A stretch of 41,637 nucleotides of DNA, from positions 1 to 41,637 of the forward strand of contig CABUMU010000002.1 of NCBI GenBank assembly GCA_902492855.1, given 5' to 3'. This document shows positions 24,989 through 31,413 of the stretch, piece by piece; the stretch's first letter is position 1; the number at the start of each line of letters is the position of its first letter. Both the position numbers and the translations under genes were made by a program. The notes below the pieces were generated by a model, which was given only the letters and a program-made list of their open reading frames with translations, did not search any database and was not told where the DNA came from. This DNA is from an uncultured Collinsella sp. (GTDB lineage Bacteria; Actinomycetota; Coriobacteriia; Coriobacteriales; Coriobacteriaceae).

Positions 24989-26950
24989 ATGGAACAGAGG
25001 GTCCTCGGGGGAAGATACCTCCTCAAGGATAAGGTGGGAACAGGCGGCATGGCGACCGTCTACCGTGCACAGGACCAGGTTCTCGACCGCACGGTAGCCG
25101 TCAAGATCATGCTGCCGCAGTATGCTGGCGACGCGACCTTCGCCGCACGCTTTAAGCAGGAGGCCCAGGCAGCAGCCGGCCTCTCCTCCCCCTATATCGT
25201 GGGCGTCTACGATTGGGGCAAGGACGGCGACACCTATTACATCGTCATGGAGTACTTGCGCGGCACCGACCTTAAGAGCGGCATCAAGAGCCACGGCGCC
25301 CTCGACCCCAAGAAGGTCGCCCAGATCGGCTCGCAGATCAGCTCCGCGCTTTCGGTCGCCCACAAGCACGAGATCATCCACCGCGACATTAAGCCGCAGA
25401 ACATCATGGTGCTGCCCGACGGCAACATCAAGGTGATGGACTTTGGCATCGCGCGCGCCAAGAACAGCCACCTCACGCAAGACAACAACGTGCTGGGAAC
25501 CGCCCACTACGTCAGCCCCGAGCAGACCCGTGGTCAGGACCTCGGCCCCACCTCGGATATCTACTCGCTGGGCGTCGTGATGTACGAGTGCGCCACCGGC
25601 CGCGTCCCCTTTGACGGTGACGACGCTATCTCGGTCGCACTCAAGCAGGTCAACGAGCTGCCTATTCCGCCGAGCCAGATCAACTCCGGTGTCGACGCCG
25701 ACCTTGAGCGCATCATCCTCAAGTGCATGGAGAAGGACCCGGCAAACCGCTTCCAGACCGCCGACGAGCTGCGTCAGGTGCTCAACAGCTACCTGTCGGG
25801 CCGTGCCGTCAACGTCTCGGAGCCCACGCGCATCATCGGTGCCCCCGGTGAGCTGGGCGCCACCAAGACTCGCGAGCTTTCCGATCAGACGCGCGCCATG
25901 GTGCGTCCCGTCTCGGGCGTGAGCGGCCAAAATACCGCCCGTAGCTCGGTTTCGGGCTCCACCGGCTCCTACGAGGTCGAAAAGCCCAAATCCAACAAGA
26001 ACAAGATCATCGCCGCCGTGGTGGCAGCCGTTGCCGTCATCGGCATCGTGGTGGCCTTTGCCACAGGACTCTTTGGCGGCGAGCAGGTCACCGTGCCCGA
26101 TGTGCTGGGCAAGGACCAGCAGACTGCCGTCGAGCTGATCAAGGAAGCCGGCCTCGAGGTCGGCACCATCGACCAAAGCTACAACGACGATGTCGACGAG
26201 GGCAAGGTCGCCGAGCAGACGCCCAACGGCAACACCAAGAAGACCAAGGGCACCAAGGTGAACCTGGTAATCTCCAAGGGCCCCAAGCCCTCCGAAAAGG
26301 TTGAGGTTCCCAAACTTGTCGGCCTGACCAAGGACCAAGCAGAAGCCGCACTGGCAAGCGTTGGCCTGAAGGGCAACGCCTCCGAGGAGGCCAACGAGGG
26401 TGATGAGGGCCAGGTCTTTGAGCAGGGCACCGAAGCCGGTAAGGAAGTCGCGAAGGGCACGACCATCTCGTACAAGGTCTCGAGCGGCCCGGATACCACG
26501 TCCGTCCCCGACCTGACCGACATGACCGAGGCCCAGGCGCGCAACGCCCTCGATATGGCAGGCTTTGGCGTCGACGTGAGCTACCAGGAGAACGACTCGG
26601 TTACCGAGGGCACCGTGATCAGCTGGAACCCCAGCGGCAAGCAGAAGCCCGGCGCCACGATTACCGTCGTCATTGCCAAGAAGTCCGGCAAGGCCACCGT
26701 CCCGGGCAACCTGTACGGCAAGAGCATCACCGCCGCCGTTACCGCGCTCAACAACGCCGGTTTCTATAACATCGGCTTCTGTGACCAGAACGGCAATCCC
26801 GTAAGCGGTAACGAGGATGCCACCGTTACGGGCGTCTCCCCCACTGGCAAGCAGTCCACCGACAGCACGATTACGCTGACGGTCGCACTTTCTGGTTCGG
26901 GCTCGGGCTCGGGCACGAGCACGGGCGACGATTCCGGTACGACCAACTAG
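24989..26950 (+). CDS. pknB: Ser/Thr protein kinase PknB with four PASTA domains
   Basis: 653 residues. The cytoplasmic kinase domain spans about 9-265: GTGGMATVY loop, Lys at 39 (VAVKI), HRDIKPQN near 132-139, DFG near 151-153 and GTAHYVSPEQ. A juxtamembrane region rich in Ser/Thr follows, then one transmembrane helix at about 340-361. Four PASTA repeats are outside (each starting VPDV, VPKL, VPDL and the last VPGNL). PASTA domains bind muropeptides, so the kinase senses cell-wall state. It ends in a Gly/Ser/Thr tail. The ATG at 24989 has GGAG five to six bases ahead; an ATG five codons earlier is weaker. It is the last gene of the operon, before a strong terminator. Confidence 0.96.
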   Translation: MEQRVLGGRYLLKDKVGTGGMATVYRAQDQVLDRTVAVKIMLPQYAGDATFAARFKQEAQAAAGLSSPYIVGVYDWGKDGDTYYIVMEYLRGTDLKSGIKSHGALDPKKVAQIGSQISSALSVAHKHEIIHRDIKPQNIMVLPDGNIKVMDFGIARAKNSHLTQDNNVLGTAHYVSPEQTRGQDLGPTSDIYSLGVVMYECATGRVPFDGDDAISVALKQVNELPIPPSQINSGVDADLERIILKCMEKDPANRFQTADELRQVLNSYLSGRAVNVSEPTRIIGAPGELGATKTRELSDQTRAMVRPVSGVSGQNTARSSVSGSTGSYEVEKPKSNKNKIIAAVVAAVAVIGIVVAFATGLFGGEQVTVPDVLGKDQQTAVELIKEAGLEVGTIDQSYNDDVDEGKVAEQTPNGNTKKTKGTKVNLVISKGPKPSEKVEVPKLVGLTKDQAEAALASVGLKGNASEEANEGDEGQVFEQGTEAGKEVAKGTTISYKVSSGPDTTSVPDLTDMTEAQARNALDMAGFGVDVSYQENDSVTEGTVISWNPSGKQKPGATITVVIAKKSGKATVPGNLYGKSITAAVTALNNAGFYNIGFCDQNGNPVSGNEDATVTGVSPTGKQSTDSTITLTVALSGSGSGSGTSTGDDSGTTN

Positions 26951-27002
26951 TCGCCACCCCACCGCTCATCGCGGCTTTCGCCGCAAACATATTCGCTCAC
27001 AG

Positions 27003-27040
27003 GCGCCCGCTTGCTCCCCCAGCAAGCGGGCGCTTTCTTT
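27003..27040 (+). terminator. Strong intrinsic terminator after pknB
   Basis: GCGCCCGCTTGCT pairs perfectly with AGCAAGCGGGCGC around a five-base loop and is followed by TTTCTTT. It ends the kinase/cell-wall operon. Confidence 0.93.
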
Positions 27041-27080
27041 ATCTGAAGCAGCGAATACTACGGCATGCCTTAAACCAGAA

Positions 27081-27109
27081 GAGCCCGGCACCATAGCGGT
27101 ACCGGGCTC
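27081..27109 (-). terminator. Intrinsic terminator of the tRNA-Arg transcript
   Basis: On the minus strand GAGCCCGGTACC pairs with GGTGCCGGGCTC (one wobble) around a five-base loop, followed by TTCTGGTTT. It lies about ten bases beyond the CCA end of the tRNA. Confidence 0.75.
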
Positions 27110-27119
27110 GATATTCCTC

Positions 27120-27195
27120 TGGTGCCCCCGGGCGGATTCGAACCGTCGACACCCGCTTTAGGAGAGCGGTGCTCTATCCCCTGAGCTACGGAGGC
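27120..27195 (-). tRNA. tRNA-Arg (anticodon CCT)
   Basis: The minus strand folds as a standard cloverleaf: acceptor GCCTCCG with CGGGGGC (one G-U), T-loop GGTTCGAATCC, and anticodon loop CTCCTAA with anticodon CCT reading AGG. Discriminator A is followed by an encoded CCA at 27122-27120. AGG is a rare Arg codon in such high-G+C genomes. Confidence 0.95.
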
Positions 27196-27254
27196 ATGTT
27201 GTACTAGTGTAGCAGATTTACTGCATCGCAATACGTCGCATGACTAGACTTCGA

Positions 27255-27321
27255 AGTTGCGGTGGAATAGTTCCTGTCTGAAGCATCTAAAGCCGTATTT
27301 AGGAACTATTTCACCGCAACT
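27255..27321. repeat. 21-bp near-perfect inverted repeat between tRNA-Arg and manO
   Basis: 27255-27275 and 27301-27321 are reverse complements with one mismatch, separated by 25 bases. The arms begin AGTTGCGGTG. No T-run follows, so a terminator is unlikely. It looks like an intergenic repeat of the miniature-mobile or REP type. Confidence 0.75.
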
Positions 27322-27330
27322 TATGAGGAG

Positions 27331-27729
27331 CTAGTTGCCTTTGTGGAAGAGGTTTTTGATAACGGAGGGGATGCTCTTGGCGCCCTTGGCCGTCACATCG
27401 ATAAAGTCGGGCGAACGCACGAGTCTATCCTCGTCCACGTACTTGCGCACAGCGCGAAGCGTCTCTTTGTCGTCGCGCGTCGAAAACGTAAAGTGACCGT
27501 TGTCCTTGGTGAAGATGGCAAAACGCGTAATCTTCTTGGTGCCGCGCAAAACCTCGGCGGCAATATAGTCGACCTCGTCCCACGGGATTTGAATATAATC
27601 CTCGGGATTGCGCTCGTTATAGTACTCGAACGCCTTATTGCCCACCATCACGTTACCGTGGCTGGTAAGCCCCATCAGGCAGGTTGCCGGCGTTGCCAGA
27701 TCGACCGTGCTGTTCTGAGATTGCGCCAT
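27331..27729 (-). CDS. manO: DUF956 / ManO-family protein of the mannose PTS locus
   Basis: 132 residues beginning MAQSQNSTVDLATPATCL. The family (DUF956, ManO) is regularly found next to mannose-family PTS genes and is thought to modulate them. The central part has IQIPWDEVDYIAAEV and FAIFTKDNGHFTFSTRDDKE, typical of the family. The ATG at 27729 is chosen over a start 17 codons upstream because the family begins here and GAGG lies five bases ahead. It follows manZ on the same strand, with a terminator hairpin in the gap, so it probably receives read-through transcription. Confidence 0.85.
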   Translation of the reverse strand: MAQSQNSTVDLATPATCLMGLTSHGNVMVGNKAFEYYNERNPEDYIQIPWDEVDYIAAEVLRGTKKITRFAIFTKDNGHFTFSTRDDKETLRAVRKYVDEDRLVRSPDFIDVTAKGAKSIPSVIKNLFHKGN

Positions 27730-27757
27730 ACGCGCCTCGCCCTCCAATAAAAACAAT

Positions 27758-27793
27758 CGGACCGCATCCAGTGTACCCACCGGGTGCGGTCCG
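27758..27793 (-). terminator. Partial terminator between manZ and manO
   Basis: On the minus strand CGGACCGCACCC pairs with GGATGCGGTCCG (one wobble), followed by ATTGTTTTTATT. The T-run directly abuts the GGAGG of the manO ribosome region, so termination here would set a lower level of manO than of manXYZ. Confidence 0.8.
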
Positions 27794-27849
27794 TTTCAAT
27801 GGCTCAAAAGCCCTTACCTAGCAACTCTCGGTCTTAAGCCGAAGCGTGC

Positions 27850-28770
27850 TTACATGAAGCCGCAGAAGCGACCGATGATGCCGACGGCGAAGAGAGCCAG
27901 GATGATGACGATCGGGCTGACCTTCTTCTTGAGGAGCTTGCAGACCAGCAGGGTCAGGCACACGGCGGCAAGGCCGGGGATGAGCTGATCGAGGTTGGCC
28001 TGAAGCGTGGTGACCTTCATCTGATCAAGGGCGGTAGCACCGACGGAGTTGTACATCGTCAGCGCTTCCTTGATACCTTCGGAACCGGAGGGCAGGCTAG
28101 CCCAGTCGATAAAGGCGCCAGCAGACTGCTTGACCGTGGAGACGATCGGGGTGAAGGAAATGGACACCCAGCGCTCGACCAGGGCGCCGATGATGAACAT
28201 ACCCAGGATGGAAGCGCCCTCGGTGACCTTGCCCATCAGACCACCGGAGAGGTCCTTGGCGATGGAGGAGCCGACCTTGTAGCCAAACTCCTGCGTGTAC
28301 CACAGGAAAGCGTAACGGATGATGTTCCACGCGAAGAAGAACAGCAGCGGACCGACGATGCTGCCGGACATGGCCAGGGAAGCGCCCAGAGCGCCCAGAA
28401 TCGGGCGAAGGGTGAACCAGAAGACGGGGTCGCCGACGCCGGCGAGCGGGCCCATCATACCGACCTTGACGCCCTGAATGGCGACGTCGTCAATCGGGGC
28501 ACCGTTGGCGCGCTCCTCCTCGAGAGCGAGGGTAACGCCAATGACGGGGGCGGAAACATAGGGGTGGGTGTTATAGAACTCCAGGTGGCGCTTAAGAGCG
28601 GCAATCTGGTCATCCTTGCTGGTGTAGAGCTTCTTGATCGCAGGGATCATTGCGAAGCACCAGCCGCCGTTCTGCATACGCTCGTAGTTCCACGAGCCCT
28701 GAAGGAACTGATGACGGAAGCAAACCTTCTTGCGGTCAGCCTTGGTGAGCTGAATCTTGTTCTCTGCCAT
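27850..28770 (-). CDS. manZ: PTS mannose-family EIID component
   Basis: 306 residues beginning MAENKIQLTKADRKKVCFRH. EIID, with EIIC, forms the sugar-conducting membrane unit. Family features: FLQGSWNYERMQNGGWCFAMIPAIKKLY near the start, GVKVGMMGPLAGVGDPVFWFT in the middle, and C-terminal hydrophobic helices. The ATG at 28770 has GGGGAG eight bases ahead. It is third in manX-manY-manZ, 16 bases after manY. Confidence 0.95.
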   Translation of the reverse strand: MAENKIQLTKADRKKVCFRHQFLQGSWNYERMQNGGWCFAMIPAIKKLYTSKDDQIAALKRHLEFYNTHPYVSAPVIGVTLALEEERANGAPIDDVAIQGVKVGMMGPLAGVGDPVFWFTLRPILGALGASLAMSGSIVGPLLFFFAWNIIRYAFLWYTQEFGYKVGSSIAKDLSGGLMGKVTEGASILGMFIIGALVERWVSISFTPIVSTVKQSAGAFIDWASLPSGSEGIKEALTMYNSVGATALDQMKVTTLQANLDQLIPGLAAVCLTLLVCKLLKKKVSPIVIILALFAVGIIGRFCGFM

Positions 28771-28786
28771 ATGTATCACTCCCCTC

Positions 28787-29605
28787 CTACTCGTAATCGT
28801 TCAGAATGTCGCCGAGCGGGTCGCCGGAGCCACCGCCCATGCCGCCACCCTGCTTGGCCAGATCCTTAAGGCCAAGGTAGATGAGGGCAAGGGAGATGCC
28901 GATGAGACCAAGGGCGATCAGCGTGAGCTGAGGGATGGCAGCAAGGACAAAGCCGAGGACGAAGAACGGCCAGGTCTCCTTGGTGGCCATCATGTTGATG
29001 ACCATGGCGTAACCGACGGAAGCGACCATGCCGCCGCCGACAGCCATGCCGCCGGACAGCCAGTCGGGCATAGCGTTAAGCGCGTTGGTAACGGCCTCGG
29101 CCGGGATGACGCACAGAAGCACTGCCGGGATGGCGATACGAAGGCCCTGCATGAGGATGGCAGCATACTGCCAGCGCTCGATGCCGGAGAAGTCGCCCTT
29201 CTCGGCGCAACCGTCCATGGCGTGAGCGATAGCGGTAGCAATGGTACGGCAGATCATGGTCAGGAACAGACCAGCGACCGACAGCGGGACGGCGACGGCG
29301 ATAGCGGTGGTAACGGCCTTGGCCGAATCGGTGGCGCCACCGTTGAGGGCGAGCACCATGATGATCGAAGAAGCGACCGAGGCCAGAGCGGCGTCAGGCG
29401 CGACAGCGGCGCCGACGTTAGCCCAGCCAAGGGCCATCATCTGGAGCGAACCGCCCAGGAGGATGCCCTCCTGAAGGTGACCGGTTACGAGACCGATAAG
29501 CGTGCATGCCACGAGCGGCTGATGGAACTGGAACTCATCCAGAATGCCTTCCATACCGGCAAGCAACGCGACAATCGCAACAAGCAGAATAGTGATTGCA
29601 GACAT
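28787..29605 (-). CDS. manY: PTS mannose-family EIIC component
   Basis: 272 residues, almost entirely hydrophobic helices. It contains the family segments GILDEFQFHQPLVACTLIGLVTGH and LGGSLQMMALGWANVGAAVAPD, characteristic of EIIC of the mannose class. It forms the membrane channel with ManZ. GGAGGG precedes the ATG by eight bases. The C-terminus is Gly-rich (GGGMGGGSGDP). It sits between manX and manZ. Confidence 0.95.
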   Translation of the reverse strand: MSAITILLVAIVALLAGMEGILDEFQFHQPLVACTLIGLVTGHLQEGILLGGSLQMMALGWANVGAAVAPDAALASVASSIIMVLALNGGATDSAKAVTTAIAVAVPLSVAGLFLTMICRTIATAIAHAMDGCAEKGDFSGIERWQYAAILMQGLRIAIPAVLLCVIPAEAVTNALNAMPDWLSGGMAVGGGMVASVGYAMVINMMATKETWPFFVLGFVLAAIPQLTLIALGLIGISLALIYLGLKDLAKQGGGMGGGSGDPLGDILNDYE

Positions 29606-29623
29606 GTATCGGACCCTCCTTTA

Positions 29624-30613
29624 CTATGCTTGAGCGGCCAGTTCGGCCTTAGCTTTCTTCAACATGGCGTCGAGATCCTCGGAGGAATCCGAAGGAACCT
29701 TGCGGACCTCGAACTTGACGCCCTTGGCCTTGAGGGCCTCGAGAGTCTTGACGTCGTCATCGCCCATAGCGACGGCGTTGGTGACGACGACCTTGCCCTT
29801 GGAGTGAGCCATGGAACCGATGTTGACTTCCTTGATGTCGACGCCGGCCTCGATGGCCTTAAGCAGATCCTGCGGGTTCTCAAAGAGCAGCATGGCCTTG
29901 GTGTCACCAAAGCGCGTGTCCTTGACGACCTCGGCCATCTTCTTGATGGGCACGACGTTGGCATGGACTCCCGGAGGGGCAGCCTGCTCGATCATGGTCT
30001 TGCGGAGCTCGTCGTGAGCAACGCCGTCGGAAACCACGATGATGCGGTTGGGGTTGATCTGCTTGGTCCACGTGGTGGCCACCTGGCCATGAAGCAGACG
30101 GGTGTCGATACGGACGTGGGCGATCTTGATGTGCCCATCGCCGATGACCGTTCCCGGAGGGATGGCGCCTGCAGGAGCAGCGGCGGCCGCAGCCGGCTTC
30201 TTCTCCTCGGGCTCCAGAGACTCGGGCTTGACGCGCACGCCAGCCTTAGCCTCAGTCACGAGATGTTTTGCGATCGCATGTGCAGTGTTCTTTGCGTCAA
30301 AGCGCTGCGAATATGCCTCGATGAGCATAGGCAGGTTGACACCGGTGACGATAGCCCAGGAATCGTGGCCCTCGATGAGCCCGCTGATCTGGTTGAACGG
30401 CGTGCCGCCCCACAGATCAACGAGGAAGAGCACCTGCTCCTGGTCCTCGAAGGAAGCGATTGCTTCCTCGACCTTGGCACGGAAGTCGTCGGGGCCCATG
30501 CTCGGCTCGAGCGAGACCACGGCAACAGACGGCTGATCGCCAAAGACCATCGAGCCCGTCTGCTTGATTCCAGCTGCCAAGTCCCCGTGGCTAGCAAGAA
30601 CAATACTTACCAT
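29624..30613 (-). CDS. manX: PTS mannose-family EIIAB component
   Basis: 329 residues: a cytoplasmic phosphocarrier. The EIIA domain is at about 1-130, with the phosphorylated His in LASHGDLA near residue 9 and LVDLWGGTPFN. A Glu/Pro/Ala linker follows at about 130-160. The EIIB domain is at about 165-329, with its active His in DTRLLHGQV. It passes phosphate from HPr to the sugar taken up by ManYZ, usually mannose, glucose, GlcNAc or related hexoses. The ATG at 30613 is chosen because AGGAGG lies seven bases upstream. A+T-rich promoter DNA follows. Confidence 0.95.
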   Translation of the reverse strand: MVSIVLASHGDLAAGIKQTGSMVFGDQPSVAVVSLEPSMGPDDFRAKVEEAIASFEDQEQVLFLVDLWGGTPFNQISGLIEGHDSWAIVTGVNLPMLIEAYSQRFDAKNTAHAIAKHLVTEAKAGVRVKPESLEPEEKKPAAAAAAPAGAIPPGTVIGDGHIKIAHVRIDTRLLHGQVATTWTKQINPNRIIVVSDGVAHDELRKTMIEQAAPPGVHANVVPIKKMAEVVKDTRFGDTKAMLLFENPQDLLKAIEAGVDIKEVNIGSMAHSKGKVVVTNAVAMGDDDVKTLEALKAKGVKFEVRKVPSDSSEDLDAMLKKAKAELAAQA

Positions 30614-30950
30614 CACATAACCTCCTTTTTGTCTACGTATTTCCTACACGACATGAAGGAAGTATACCTGTTTGGTTTGTGGAATTATAGCTAAATTCGC
30701 AAAAGGTTGGATTATTTGTTTAAACGTCTAAGTTTGTTACAAATTGATTACGTTGCCGGTTTACAGCTTATTGCCTGCTAAAACGTGATTTGCTGATTGC
30801 TTTCAAAGACATATAAAGGTGCACTGTTCGTTAAGACCGCTTTTAGGTGGATCCCAATGCGTCTGCGTGCCACCATTTTGTTTAAACAGACATGACTTGA
30901 CTAACCGAAGCAAATATGTTTAGAACTCTAACCCATGTAGTCATTGGATG
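30614..30950. promoter_or_regulatory. A/T-rich 337-base control region upstream of manX
   Basis: No gene is seen here. On the minus strand, a TATAAT near 30688-30693 is a plausible -10 for manX, with no convincing -35. TTTGTTTAAAC occurs twice in direct orientation (30715-30725 and 30877-30887), perhaps a regulator site. No sigma-54 promoter pattern fits. Confidence 0.45.
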
Positions 30951-31379
30951 TTAGGCGATGTGGAGAGGGTTGGCGGCGTCGACGGCATCGGGGGCGTCGG
31001 AAGGACCGTCGGGGACAGCGTCTGCCGGATCCTCGTCGGGGGTCTCGATCTGTTTGATCATTACCTCTTGGCCCTGCAGCAAATAGGTCTCGCCGCTACC
31101 GCACTGGGGACAGGTCTTGCCGTGCTCGACCGTCGCGTAGTCGCAGCCGCACGCCTCGCAATGTGTCACGGCCTCGACGGGCTCCACGATAAGCTCCGCG
31201 CCCTGCGCGATAGGCTTTTTATCTGCTGCCCAGCGCCAAGCGTCGAGCAGCAAGTCGGGAACGACGCCCGAGACCTCGCCCAGTAGCAACGTCACGCTCG
31301 AAACGCGACGCACGCCATGAGCGCGCGCCACATTCTCGACATCGCGAATGATGTGATAGACGATTCCGAGCTCGTGCAC
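30951..31379 (-). CDS. hypA: Hydrogenase/urease nickel-delivery protein HypA
   Basis: 142 residues. The N-terminal MHE binds nickel. The zinc site has Cys at 74, 77, 90 and 93 (CEAC and CPQC). HypA inserts nickel into NiFe hydrogenase with HypB. The start is GTG at 31379 with GGAAGGA eight bases ahead. It begins 34 bases after the large oxidoreductase gene and is probably its operon partner; no other hyp genes are in the window. The acidic C-terminal tail (about 110-142) is longer than in most HypA proteins. Confidence 0.9.
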   Translation of the reverse strand: MHELGIVYHIIRDVENVARAHGVRRVSSVTLLLGEVSGVVPDLLLDAWRWAADKKPIAQGAELIVEPVEAVTHCEACGCDYATVEHGKTCPQCGSGETYLLQGQEVMIKQIETPDEDPADAVPDGPSDAPDAVDAANPLHIA

Positions 31380-31413
31380 TTTTAATTCCTTCCGTCGTTC
31401 CCGTTATGGCTGC

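Noticed and set aside
24977..26962. Long open frame (661 codons) on the strand opposite pknB
   Set aside because: It mirrors pknB codon for codon, a known effect of high-G+C third positions; pknB has all kinase and PASTA motifs, and the antisense product has none.
28757..30694. Long plus-strand frame across the man PTS genes
   Set aside because: Antisense shadow of manX, manY and manZ, which are certain; low-complexity product without domains or ribosome site.
30860..30880. Possible sigma-54 promoter (TGGCAC on the minus strand) upstream of manX
   Set aside because: The -12 half is missing at the right spacing and actinobacteria generally lack sigma-54.
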